61,564 nt of DNA, taken from assembly GCA_900554565.1 (NCBI GenBank), contig USHX01000005.1, positions 1-61,564 on the forward strand, written 5' to 3'. Source of the stretch: an uncultured Clostridium sp. GTDB lineage: Bacteria; Bacillota; Clostridia; TANB77; CAG-508. Below, in pieces: positions 19,200 to 26,692 of this stretch. Under the pieces are notes generated by a model. The model made no database searches. It was not told the DNA's origin and saw nothing but the letters and a program-made list of their open reading frames with translations. Position 1 is the stretch's first letter. The number at the start of each line of letters is the position of its first letter. The translations under genes were made by a program, and so were the position numbers.

Positions 19200-19754
19200 A
19201 TGAAAGAAAAATTTTTAGAAATACTAAGAAAAGTAAATAGAGAAGGAATAGAAGAACTAATAAACTTTTTAGAAAAATCAGATTTTTTTACAGCTCCAGC
19301 AAGCACGAGATTTCATGGAAATCACGAAGGAGGACTTGCAGAACACAGTATAAAAGTATATGAAATACTAAAACACAAAGTAGAAAACTGTGTAATGGAC
19401 ATTGAAATACCAGAAGAATCAATAATATTAATAGGATTATTACATGACATATGCAAAACGAACTTCTATAAAATAGACTATAGAAATGCAAAAAACGCAT
19501 TAGGAGTATGGGAAAAAGTACCATATTATACAGTTGAAGATACAATACCATATGGACATGGAGAAAAATCAGTAATGATGATAACAGAATATATGAAACT
19601 AACACCAGAAGAAAAATATGCAATTCGTTGGCACATGGGTTATACAGAACCAAAAGAAAATTATAATGCAATAGGAGCAACATATAAAAAATATCCAATA
19701 GCATTGTTAACACATGAAGCAGACTTAGAAGCGACATATTTTTATGATACATAA
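19200..19754 (+). CDS. HD-domain hydrolase
   Basis: A 184-residue protein with an HD-type metal-dependent phosphohydrolase fold. EGGLAEHSIKVYEIL carries the first His, LLHDICKTNF the HD pair (about residues 81-82), and HGEKSVMM and WHMGY later His residues. Its substrate is not known; HD proteins of this size in Clostridia are usually annotated only as hydrolases. AGGTGATAAGA precedes the ATG. It is probably the first gene of a unit with ruvA and rarA, which would suit a nucleotide or nucleic-acid role (inference). Confidence 0.8.
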   Translation: MKEKFLEILRKVNREGIEELINFLEKSDFFTAPASTRFHGNHEGGLAEHSIKVYEILKHKVENCVMDIEIPEESIILIGLLHDICKTNFYKIDYRNAKNALGVWEKVPYYTVEDTIPYGHGEKSVMMITEYMKLTPEEKYAIRWHMGYTEPKENYNAIGATYKKYPIALLTHEADLEATYFYDT

Positions 19755-19834
19755 AAAAGGTTTATAGGCAAAACCAATAAAAACCTAAATACAAACAAGG
19801 AGAATATGGCTAAAAATAGTCATATAAGGAGCAA

Positions 19835-20464
19835 ATGTTAGCATATATAAAAGGAACACTAGAAATGAAAATGACAGGATATGTAGTAATAGATGTAGGA
19901 GGATTAGGCTACAAAATTTACATGTCAGATGTCGGAATAGAAAACATAGGAAAAATAGGAGACACAGTAAAAGTACACACATATTATAAAGTAAGAGAAG
20001 ATGACATAAGCATATTTGGATTTAACACATTAGAAGAACTAAAGATGTTCGAATTATTAATAGGTGTAAGTGGAGTGGGAGCAAAAACAGCATTAGCAAT
20101 GCTTGCAGTGTGTGAACCAACAGAATTTGCATTAGCTGTAGTATCAGAAGATGTAAAAACATTAACAACAATACCAGGAATTGGACCAAAATCAGCCAAA
20201 AGAATAATATTAGAATTAAAAGACAAAATAAAAACAAGTCAAGAAGCAGAAGCAATAAAAGCACAAATAGAAAACAAAGAAAATACACAAACAAAAATCC
20301 AAAAAGTAATAATGGAAAACAGCAAAATAGAAGAAGCAACAACAGCACTTCAAGTCTTAGGATATAACAAAAAAGAAATAGAAAAAGCATTTGAAAAAAT
20401 AGATGTAAAAGATTTAAAAATAGAAGAATTAATCAAAAAAGCTTTAAAAATATTAGGAAGCTAA
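19835..20464 (+). CDS. ruvA: Holliday junction branch-migration protein RuvA
   Basis: A 209-residue RuvA, the tetrameric junction-binding subunit. The N-terminal OB domain has MLAYIKGTLE and DVGGLGYKI; the middle region has two helix-hairpin-helix motifs, GVSGVGAKTALAML and IPGIGPKSAKRIILELKDK; the C-terminal domain III (about 155-209, LQVLGYNKKEIEKAFEKI) is the part that regulates RuvB. ATAAGGAG lies upstream of the ATG. Unusually ruvB does not follow; rarA does, 29 bases on. ruvB must be elsewhere. Confidence 0.95.
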   Translation: MLAYIKGTLEMKMTGYVVIDVGGLGYKIYMSDVGIENIGKIGDTVKVHTYYKVREDDISIFGFNTLEELKMFELLIGVSGVGAKTALAMLAVCEPTEFALAVVSEDVKTLTTIPGIGPKSAKRIILELKDKIKTSQEAEAIKAQIENKENTQTKIQKVIMENSKIEEATTALQVLGYNKKEIEKAFEKIDVKDLKIEELIKKALKILGS

Positions 20465-20493
20465 TAATAAAAACAAAAGGAGAAGTCTAGAAA

Positions 20494-21726
20494 ATGAATC
20501 AAAATGAGCCGTTAGCATTTAGAATGAGACCAAAAACATTAGAAGAATATGTAGGACAAGAACACATATTGGCAAAAGACAAAATATTATATAGAACAAT
20601 AAAAGCAGATAGACTATCTAGCATAATTTTATTTGGACCACCAGGATGTGGAAAAACATCATTAGCAAGAGTAATTAGTGAAACAACAAAATACAAATTC
20701 TACAAAATAAATGCAGTAACAGCAGGTGTAGCAGACATAAAAAAAGTAATAGAAGAAACTAAAAACTTCATGTTAAATCCAAATGGGAAAAGCATTTTAT
20801 TTATAGATGAGATTCATAGATTCAATAAATTACAACAAGATGCATTATTACCATATGTAGAAAATGGAACAGTGATACTAATAGGAGCAACAACAGAAAA
20901 TCCATATTTTGAAGTAAACAAAGCTTTAATATCAAGATCAATGGTAATAAAATTAAATCCATTAACAGAAGAAAATATATATCAAATACTAAAAAATGCA
21001 TTAACAAGCAAAGAAGGACTTCGGAGAATACAGCATAAAAATAGAAGATGAAACATTAAAAAAACTTGCAGCAATAAGCAATGGAGATGTAAGAACAGCA
21101 CTAAATGGATTAGAAATAGCAGCATTAACAACACGGAATGCAAGCAGACCGGATATATACATATAACAGATGAGGATATAAAAAATAGTGTACAATCTAG
21201 AAAAGCAATATTTGACAAAAATGGAGAACAACACTATGACAATATAAGTGCATTTATAAAATCAATGCGTGGCTCAGATCCAGATGCTACAGCATTTTAT
21301 TTAGCGAGAGCATTAAACGGCGGAGAAGACCCAATGTTTCTAGCAAGAAGAATAGTAATAGCTGCATCAGAAGATGTTGGAATGGCAAATCCAAATGCAC
21401 TAGTAGTAGCGAATAGTGCAATGCAAGCAGTACATATGATAGGAATGCCAGAAGCAAGAATCATATTAGCAGAAGCTGCAATATATGTAGCAACATCAAA
21501 AAAATCAAATGCATCATATTTAGCAATAAACAAAGCACTAGAAGATGTAAAAAGCAAAGATACAGGAGAAGTTCCAATGCATATTAGAAATGCACCAATA
21601 GAAAAAATGAGAGAACTTGGATATAACGAGGGATATTTATATCCACATGATTTTCCAGGCCATTATGTAGAACAACAATATCTACCAGACAAAATGGTTG
21701 GAACAAAGTACTATGAATTTGATTAA
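20494..21726 (+). CDS. rarA: Replication-associated recombination ATPase RarA (MgsA), with three CGG +1 recoding sites
   Basis: Read with +1 shifts at CGG 21022, 21134 and 21150, three frames join into a 409-residue RarA, the normal size for this AAA+ protein acting at stalled replication forks. Motifs: EEYVGQEHIL, Walker A GPPGCGKTS (about 50-58), Walker B ILFIDEIHRFNK, sensor GATTENP, sensor-2 region with GDVRTALNGLE, and the C-terminal MRGSDPDA and EDVGMANP signatures. At the sites the restored residues are KEGL-GEYS, LTT-GMQAD and then GYIHITDED. Without shifting, the product ends after 185 residues, inside the ATPase. It follows ruvA and has its own ribosome binding site (AAAAGGAGAAG). 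Confidence 0.93.
21022..21024 (+). other. Recoding site 2: in-frame CGG, +1 shift to GGA (rarA)
   Basis: Context GAAGGACTT-C-GGA-GAA, in phase with the start at 20494 (codon 177). Skipping C gives KEGLGEYSIKI, with the Gly at a family-conserved position. Unshifted reading ends shortly after. Confidence 0.92.
21134..21136 (+). other. Recoding site 3: in-frame CGG, +1 shift to GGA (rarA)
   Basis: Context TTAACAACA-C-GGA-ATG. It is in phase only after the shift at 21022 has occurred. Skipping C gives ALTTGMQAD. Confidence 0.9.
21150..21152 (+). other. Recoding site 4: in-frame CGG, +1 shift to GGA (rarA)
   Basis: Context CAAGCAGAC-C-GGA-TAT, five codons after site 3. Skipping C gives QADGYIHITDED and leads into the frame of MRGSDPDA. 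Confidence 0.9.
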
Positions 21727-21781
21727 AAAGAGGATAATAAAATAATTTTGAATCAAAAACATAAAAACAATAAAAAATGGG

Positions 21782-21813
21782 AAACCTACTAAAAAAGAGA
21801 AGTAGGTTTTTTA
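21782..21813 (+). terminator. Terminator after rarA
   Basis: AAACCTACT and AGTAGGTTT pair around an A-rich loop, followed by six Ts. The downstream arm overlaps the only plausible ribosome binding site of the next gene (AGTAGG), so the hairpin may also limit its translation. Confidence 0.85.
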
Positions 21814-21815
21814 TT

Positions 21816-22163
21816 ATGTTAAAAAAAGCAAATATAGGTTTACTAGCAGGAATAGTAAGCGGACTATTTTCAACAGGTGGTGGAATGATATTAGTACCTG
21901 CATTTATATATTTACTAAAAATGGAAGACACAAAATCAAGAGGAACATCAGTATTTTGCATATTACCAATGGTAACAACAAGTAGTTTTTTCTATTACAA
22001 AGGTCATTATATAAATTGGGAAACATCAATTCTATGTGCAATAGGAGGAGCAATAGGAGGATTTTTTGGAGCAAAACTTTTAAAAAAGTTGCCAGAAAAA
22101 ACACTAAAAATAGCATTTACAATTTTCTTAATATATGCATCATACAAAATGTTAACAACATAA
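21816..22163 (+). CDS. Half-length TauE/SafE-family membrane protein, first unit
   Basis: A 115-residue membrane protein with about four hydrophobic segments. The N-terminal IGLLAGIVSGLFSTGGGMIL is the hallmark of TauE/SafE (DUF81) permeases, sulphite or organosulphonate exporters in known cases. Full proteins have two such repeats (about 250 residues); here the two halves are separate tandem genes. ATG 21816 is chosen by alignment with its paralogue; an in-frame ATG at 21777 has no ribosome binding site. Its GGG motif is encoded without any inserted C, a natural contrast with the next gene. Confidence 0.82.
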   Translation: MLKKANIGLLAGIVSGLFSTGGGMILVPAFIYLLKMEDTKSRGTSVFCILPMVTTSSFFYYKGHYINWETSILCAIGGAIGGFFGAKLLKKLPEKTLKIAFTIFLIYASYKMLTT

Positions 22164-22196
22164 AACCAATTCTAAAAGTCAGAAAGGAATACCAAA

Positions 22197-22581
22197 ATGA
22201 CAGAAATACTAATAGGTGTAATATCAGGAATAGTAAGTGGTACAGGCATGCGGTGGTGGAACAATATTAATATTTTTACTAACAATAATGTTAGGTATAG
22301 AGCAGCACATAGCACAAGCAACAAATCTAATATTTTTTATACCAACATCAATAGTTGCAATAATAGTAAATTTAAAAAATAAAAACATAGACTTAAAACT
22401 AGCAATAGTAATATCAATATTTGGAATATTAGGAGCAATAATAGGTGCAAATATTTCAATCCATATAGATGTAAAAATTCTAAAAAAATGTTTTGGAATA
22501 TTTTTAGCAATAATAGCAATAAATGAAATATATACCATTTCCAAAAAGTATAAAAAAGAAAAAATAAACAATACTAAATAA
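22197..22581 (+). CDS. Half-length TauE/SafE-family membrane protein, second unit, with one CGG recoding site
   Basis: With a +1 shift at CGG 22251 this becomes a 127-residue protein beginning MTEILIGVISGIVSGTGM-GGGTILIFLL, parallel to its neighbour's IVSGLFSTGGGMIL. The GGG motif itself contains the recoded glycine. Without the shift a 61-codon non-membrane product results. Both units probably pair in the membrane to form one transporter (inference from the two-repeat family). AGAAAGG lies upstream of the ATG. It ends AKNI-type helix then a Lys-rich tail. Confidence 0.85.
22251..22253 (+). other. Recoding site 5: in-frame CGG, +1 shift to GGT (TauE-like)
   Basis: Context ACAGGCATG-C-GGT-GGT, codon 19 of the gene starting 22197. 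Skipping C restores GTGMGGGTIL. One of two sites where the following Gly codon is GGT and not GGA. Confidence 0.92.
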
Positions 22582-22595
22582 AAAGGGGTGAGCGT

Positions 22596-22736
22596 ATGAA
22601 ATTTATAAAAGGCGTTATGATAGGTGGATTAATAACAACAGGACTAGTAATGATGTATACAGAAACAGACATGATGAATAAGAAAAAAATGATGAAAAAA
22701 GGAAAACAAATGGCAAAAAAATTAGGAATAATGTAA
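22596..22736 (+). CDS. Small membrane protein, YtxH/DUF-like
   Basis: A 46-residue ORF with a good ribosome binding site (AAAAGGGGTGAGC) directly before its ATG. One N-terminal membrane segment (GVMIGGLITTGLVMMY) is followed by a Lys- and Met-rich tail (KKKMMKKGKQMAKKLGIM). This layout resembles small YtxH-like proteins common in Clostridia. A terminator follows at once. Function unknown. Confidence 0.75.
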   Translation: MKFIKGVMIGGLITTGLVMMYTETDMMNKKKMMKKGKQMAKKLGIM

Positions 22737-22740
22737 AGTA

Positions 22741-22782
22741 AAAGAGCTGAAATCGATTAAAGAAATCAGCTCTTATACTTTT
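22741..22782. terminator. Terminator, possibly bidirectional
   Basis: AAGAGCTGA (22742 on) pairs with TCAGCTCTT, followed by a T-rich stretch. It lies between two convergent genes and can serve both. Confidence 0.85.
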
Positions 22783-22827
22783 TGCTACTTAATCCTAAAT
22801 AAAGAAAATTGAAAGCATCTTAAAAAA

Positions 22828-23307
22828 CTAGCAGTTTTCTTGTTTGCAATCTTCCTTACCTAAGCAATCATCACTATTACAACAATCAATATTTCTATCA
22901 CATTTATCATCTAAAAAGCAATCGCATTTATCATGTTTATCACCTTTTAAGCATTTGCCTTCATGATGACATTTAGCACAAATTTTTATTTTTTTAGTAT
23001 CATTTACCCAAATTTGAAGTGCATATTCTTTACCTGGACATAAAGGGCCAAATACGAATTCTCCTTCTTTATCTGTGAAAGTATGACCAATAGGTCTTCT
23101 TTCTTCTTTTCCGTGTTCGAAAACAACCTCAACTAATTTTACAACTGCATCACATACAGGTTCTTTAAAACAATTTTTAACAACTCCATATATTACATCA
23201 CGATTATCTTCTGGAAGAGTAATATCAAGGTCAAATTGTTTGCCACCAGAAATGACTCCATCAACATCTAATACAGGGCAGTGTGGTCTTTTTTTATCTA
23301 TTTCCAT
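22828..23307 (-). CDS. Protein with carboxypeptidase-regulatory-like fold and Cys-rich tail
   Basis: A 159-residue protein. Residues 20-100 (FDLDITLPEDNRDVIYGVVK, VCDAVVKLVEV, HTFTDKEGEFVFGPLCPGKEYALQIW) look like a carboxypeptidase-regulatory or CnaB-like beta-sandwich. The last 50 residues hold about a dozen Cys with many Lys, Asp and His (CAKCHHEGKCLKGDK, CDCFLDDKC), which suggests metal binding or disulphide cross-linking. No signal peptide is seen. Such Cys-rich single-module proteins can be spore-coat or exosporium components, a guess here. Transcribed alone, with AAAGGAATG upstream of the ATG. Confidence 0.7.
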   Translation of the reverse strand: MEIDKKRPHCPVLDVDGVISGGKQFDLDITLPEDNRDVIYGVVKNCFKEPVCDAVVKLVEVVFEHGKEERRPIGHTFTDKEGEFVFGPLCPGKEYALQIWVNDTKKIKICAKCHHEGKCLKGDKHDKCDCFLDDKCDRNIDCCNSDDCLGKEDCKQENC

Positions 23308-23400
23308 ATATATTCATTCCTTTCAAATTTTACAACATATGTTGTTTATATTATTATATGAATTAGAAAAAATAATGCCATATAAAGAAATAAAAATACA

Positions 23401-23512
23401 AAAATGTGATAAAAATCATAAAAAAGATTAAAAAAGTGTGATTAAAAACATGAAAAACGCTGCAAAAGTGTGATAAAATAATAAAAAAACATTGAAAAAA
23501 TGTGATTTTGTA
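23401..23512 (+). repeat. Four TGTGAT boxes at exact 32-bp spacing
   Basis: TGTGAT occurs at 23405, 23437, 23469 and 23501, each preceded by AAAG or AAAA, with a period of exactly 32 bases (three helical turns). The sequence between boxes is AT-rich but not conserved. The last box overlaps the spacer of the promoter of the ATPase gene at 23562. This looks like an operator array; the units are too poorly conserved to be CRISPR repeats. Confidence 0.75.
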
Positions 23513-23519
23513 GTATAAT
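23492..23519 (+). promoter_or_regulatory. Putative promoter of the AAA/DUF4143 gene
   Basis: TTGAAA (23492-23497), 16 bases, TATAAT (23514-23519), 43 bases before the ATG. The fourth TGTGAT box lies between -35 and -10, so a bound protein would block RNA polymerase. Confidence 0.65.
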
Positions 23520-23561
23520 TAATAGTAGATAGTAATATAATAAATATAGGAGATGAGTTAG

Positions 23562-24860
23562 ATGAAAAGATTTATTATAGAAAAATTAGTAGAATGGAAA
23601 AACAATAAATATAGAAAACCATTGATTTTAAAGGGTGCAAGACAAATAGGTAAAACATATATACTAAAAGAATTTGGAAAAGAATATTATGAAGGTGTAG
23701 CATATTTTAACTTTGACCATGATGAAGATTTATATAACATATTTGAAAACACCAAAGAGCCAAGAAGAATATTAGAACAATTGTCATTTATATATGGAAA
23801 AGCAATATTGCCAGGAAAAACACTAATAATATTTGATGAAATACAAGAATGTCCAAATGCATTAAATAGTTTAAAATATTTTCAAGAAGAGGCAAATGAA
23901 TATCATATTGCATGTGCAGGAAGCTTATTAGGAATAAGATTATCACACACATCATTCCCAGTGGGAAAAGTAGAATTTCTAAATATGTATCCAATGACAT
24001 TTAGTGAATTTCTAATAGCAGACAATTGTGAAAATTTAGTTGAGTATATGAAGTCAATCACTAAAGTAGAGAAAATTCCTGATATATTTTTTAATCAGTT
24101 GGAAGAAAAGCTAAAAGCGTATTTCATAATAGGAGGAATGCCAGAAGCAGTTGAAATATGGGCAAATGAAAAAAACATTGAACTTGTAAACAATGTGCAG
24201 GAAAATATATTAAAAGCATATGAAAGTGATTTTTCAAAACATACCGGAAATAATGAAGCAAATAAAATATCTTTAATATGGAATAGTATACCATCACAAT
24301 TAGCAAAAGAAAATAAAAAATTTTTATATCAAACAGTAAAAAAGGGTGCTAGAGCAAGAGAATATGAAGATGCATTAAATTGGTTAAATGATGCAAATTT
24401 AATATATAAAATTTATGATGTAAAAAAGGCAGAATTTCCACTAAAAGCATATACAGATTTATCAGCATTTAAAATATACATGAATGATGTAGGATTGCTA
24501 AGAAGAATGGCAAACCTAGATAGCAGAATTGTAGTAGAAGGCGATAAATTATTTAAAGAATTTAAAGGAGCTTTTACAGAGAATTACATACTTAATATGT
24601 TAAATATTGTATTTGACTTAGTACCAAATTACTTTACATTTGATAGAAATGAGATAGATTTTGTTATTCAAAACAAAAATAAAATTATTCCAATAGAAGT
24701 AAAATCAAATAAATTTACAAACAATATAAGTTTAACTAAATATAGTGAAAAATTTGATAATGAATTGTCAATTAGGTTTTCTATGAATAATTTAGCTAAA
24801 GATGGAAAAATATTAAATGTGCCATTATTTTTAATCGAATATATAGAAAAATTCATATAA
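23562..24860 (+). CDS. ATP-binding protein, AAA_14 + DUF4143
   Basis: A 432-residue protein of the widespread 'ATP-binding protein' group. Walker A is GARQIGKTY (about residues 24-32); Walker B is LIIFDEIQECPN (about 89-100). AGSLLGIRL and FPVGKVEFLNMYPMTFSEFL are signature stretches of this family. The C-terminal DUF4143 domain (about 210-380) contains IDFVIQNKNKIIPIEVKSN, which resembles a PD-(D/E)XK nuclease core with an E-K pair. The function is not established. It stands alone, behind the TGTGAT array, with a terminator after it. Confidence 0.88.
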   Translation: MKRFIIEKLVEWKNNKYRKPLILKGARQIGKTYILKEFGKEYYEGVAYFNFDHDEDLYNIFENTKEPRRILEQLSFIYGKAILPGKTLIIFDEIQECPNALNSLKYFQEEANEYHIACAGSLLGIRLSHTSFPVGKVEFLNMYPMTFSEFLIADNCENLVEYMKSITKVEKIPDIFFNQLEEKLKAYFIIGGMPEAVEIWANEKNIELVNNVQENILKAYESDFSKHTGNNEANKISLIWNSIPSQLAKENKKFLYQTVKKGARAREYEDALNWLNDANLIYKIYDVKKAEFPLKAYTDLSAFKIYMNDVGLLRRMANLDSRIVVEGDKLFKEFKGAFTENYILNMLNIVFDLVPNYFTFDRNEIDFVIQNKNKIIPIEVKSNKFTNNISLTKYSEKFDNELSIRFSMNNLAKDGKILNVPLFLIEYIEKFI

Positions 24861-24862
24861 AT

Positions 24863-24913
24863 AAAATCTACAAGAATAAGTAGTTAAATAAGCTTATTTT
24901 TGTAGATTTTTTG
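24863..24913 (+). terminator. Terminator after the AAA/DUF4143 gene
   Basis: AAAATCTACAA and TTGTAGATTTT pair, with an inner AATAAG/CTTATT stem, and end in a T-run. Confidence 0.85.
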
Positions 24914-25007
24914 TTATATAAAATAAATTTTGAAATTATTTCACATATATTTTTATATGTTTGATAAAAAATATGCGGAATTTATCGAAAAAACTAGTAT
25001 ATTAATT

Positions 25008-25238
25008 TTATATAATGTAATGTTTATCATCTGTAAAACCAATTAACCAAATAGGAGATACATCAAAAAAATCAGCAATCTTAGTAATTGTAGAAATATC
25101 AGGTTTTAATTTACCATTAGCATACTTTGAAATAGTTCCTTTTGATTTTATGTCTAGACTTAAAGCAATTTTTTCATAACTTAAATTTGAATCTTTTAAA
25201 AGTTCAGTAAACCTTTCTGGAAAACGATAATTTAACAT
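25008..25238 (-). CDS. Small XRE-family transcriptional regulator
   Basis: A 76-residue helix-turn-helix protein. FTELLKDSNLSYEKIALSL and KGTISKYANGKLKPDISTITKIADFFDVSP are the Cro/CI-type HTH, and WLIGFTDD is the short C-terminal end. AGGAGGT lies just upstream of its ATG on the minus strand. It is divergent from the operon starting at 25402, with 160 bases between, so it may regulate that operon (inference). Confidence 0.85.
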   Translation of the reverse strand: MLNYRFPERFTELLKDSNLSYEKIALSLDIKSKGTISKYANGKLKPDISTITKIADFFDVSPIWLIGFTDDKHYII

Positions 25239-25341
25239 ATTAACCTCCTATTAATATCAAGATTATAACACGATGAAAAAACTTTGTAAACAAAATAATA
25301 GTTAGAAAAATCAATTTTTGGTATCAGAAAAGTGGAAAGTA

Positions 25342-25387
25342 TTGACATTTTTGACTAAATATTATATTATGTTTCCATCAAGGAAAC
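25342..25387 (+). promoter_or_regulatory. Promoter and 5'-end hairpin of the 25.4-29.3 kb operon
   Basis: TTGACA (25342-25347), a 17-base spacer and TATTAT (25365-25370). GTTTCC-ATCAA-GGAAAC (25371-25387) follows directly and would form either an operator palindrome at the transcription start or a short 5' hairpin in the mRNA. Confidence 0.75.
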
Positions 25388-25401
25388 GGTCGGAGGAAGA
25401 T

Positions 25402-25644
25402 ATGAGTTCAATAGATATAGGAAATAAAGTAAAAGAATTAATGAAAAAAAACAAAATGACAAACCTAGAATTAGCAAAGTTACTTAACATAGAAGAACAG
25501 GAATTAAGCGAGAAATTATCAGGTAAAGAAGAATTTTTAGCAACAGAGGCAACAAAAATTTCAAATATATTTAAAATAAGTATAAATGATTTTGCAAATA
25601 TTTTCTTTAATACAAATAAAGAAAAAATAAAAAATATAAAATAG
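25402..25644 (+). CDS. Small HTH protein, XRE-like
   Basis: An 80-residue protein, with GGAGG five bases before ATG 25402. An in-frame TTG at 25318 would lie upstream of the promoter, so it is not the start; that matters because the extension contains a CGG triplet (25387). The sequence VKELMKKNKMTNLELAKLL and EQELSEKLSGKEEF resembles a Cro/CI helix-turn-helix, followed by a short helix. It is the first gene of a tight operon (nine bases to the next gene) and may be its autoregulator. Confidence 0.75.
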   Translation: MSSIDIGNKVKELMKKNKMTNLELAKLLNIEEQELSEKLSGKEEFLATEATKISNIFKISINDFANIFFNTNKEKIKNIK

Positions 25645-25653
25645 GAGAATCAT

Positions 25654-26673
25654 ATGAAAAAACAAACGGTACAACCACCAAAAACATGGAAAAACGTAGA
25701 AAATCATTATCTAAAGGCAATAGACAATGAATGGTATTTAGATTTAATAGAAATAGAAAATATGATAAATAAATATACAACACTATTCTATTCAGAAAAA
25801 AATATAAAGACACTACATATGCCAATTACAACAGGTTCAATATCAAGCCCAATGGGATTAGGAAGCGATTCATTACCAGTAAAAATAAAATTGCACAATA
25901 TAGATACATATTTAGCCGATTCAATGCAATTTTCTTTAGAATACGCAACAAGACTATTTAAAAATGGTGCATATTACATAATGCCATCATTTAGAGGAGA
26001 AAAGGAAGATGAGAGACATCTAAGTCAATTTTATCATAGTGAAGTGGAAATTGCAGGAACGTTAGAAGATGTAATGCAACTTGCAGAAGAATATATAAAA
26101 TATCTATCAAAAAATATTTTAAGAGAATTTGGAAATGAATTAGAAAAAATAGCCGGAGATACTGAGCATATAAAGAAATTGATTGAAACTAAGAAATTTC
26201 CAGTAGTAACATTTGAAGAAGCTTGTGAAATTTTAGAAAATTCAGATAGATATATTGAATACCATGAAGAAGGATTTAGAACAATAAATTCTCTTGGAGA
26301 AAAAGAACTTATAAAATATTTTGATGGTATTGTATGGCTAAAAAACTTTGATATCTTGTCAGTACCATTCTATCAAAACTGTACTCCAGATAAAAAATAT
26401 GCAATGAATGCAGATTTATTATTTGGAATAGGAGAAACACTAGGTGCGGGGGAAAGACATGAAACTGGTGAAGAGGCTAGACAAGCACTAAAAATGCATA
26501 ATGTAAATGAAAATGAATATGGATGGTATATAAAAATGAAAGATAAATATCCGCTAAAGACTTCTGGATATGGAATGGGAATAGAACGATACATATTATG
26601 GTTAACGAAAAAAGATGACATTAGAGACTGTCAATTGTTACCAAGATTTAATGGTGAAGAGATTGTAGTTTAA
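25654..26673 (+). CDS. Class-II aminoacyl-tRNA-synthetase paralogue (AsnRS/asparagine-synthetase-like), no anticodon domain
   Basis: A 339-residue protein consisting only of a class-II synthetase core. Motif 2 is visible as SFRGEKEDERHLSQFYHSEVE (about residues 112-131), and motif 3 as SGYGMGIERYILWL near 310, with the Arg that contacts ATP. There is no N-terminal OB anticodon-binding domain, unlike the full asnS at 44758-46149. This architecture matches the archaeal-type asparagine synthetase that evolved from AspRS/AsnRS, and aminoacyl-adenylate-forming enzymes of secondary pathways. It lies in an operon with a zeta-like kinase, a LysA-like decarboxylase and a GNAT enzyme, which argues for amino-acid modification over translation (inference). 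Confidence 0.8.
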   Translation: MKKQTVQPPKTWKNVENHYLKAIDNEWYLDLIEIENMINKYTTLFYSEKNIKTLHMPITTGSISSPMGLGSDSLPVKIKLHNIDTYLADSMQFSLEYATRLFKNGAYYIMPSFRGEKEDERHLSQFYHSEVEIAGTLEDVMQLAEEYIKYLSKNILREFGNELEKIAGDTEHIKKLIETKKFPVVTFEEACEILENSDRYIEYHEEGFRTINSLGEKELIKYFDGIVWLKNFDILSVPFYQNCTPDKKYAMNADLLFGIGETLGAGERHETGEEARQALKMHNVNENEYGWYIKMKDKYPLKTSGYGMGIERYILWLTKKDDIRDCQLLPRFNGEEIVV

Positions 26674-26692
26674 ACAAAAATAGGAGAGTGTA

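Noticed and set aside
21749..21793. Short leader peptide starting TTG after rarA
   Set aside because: Spacing to the purine-rich site is too long and the frame ends within the terminator; no sign of attenuation logic.
23401..23512. Small CRISPR array
   Set aside because: Only about 10 bases are shared between the 32-bp units; there is no conserved repeat of CRISPR length and no cas gene.
25387..25389. CGG in frame with an extended reading of the gene at 25402
   Set aside because: It lies between the promoter and the real ATG; the upstream TTG (25318) precedes the promoter. It is not a codon.
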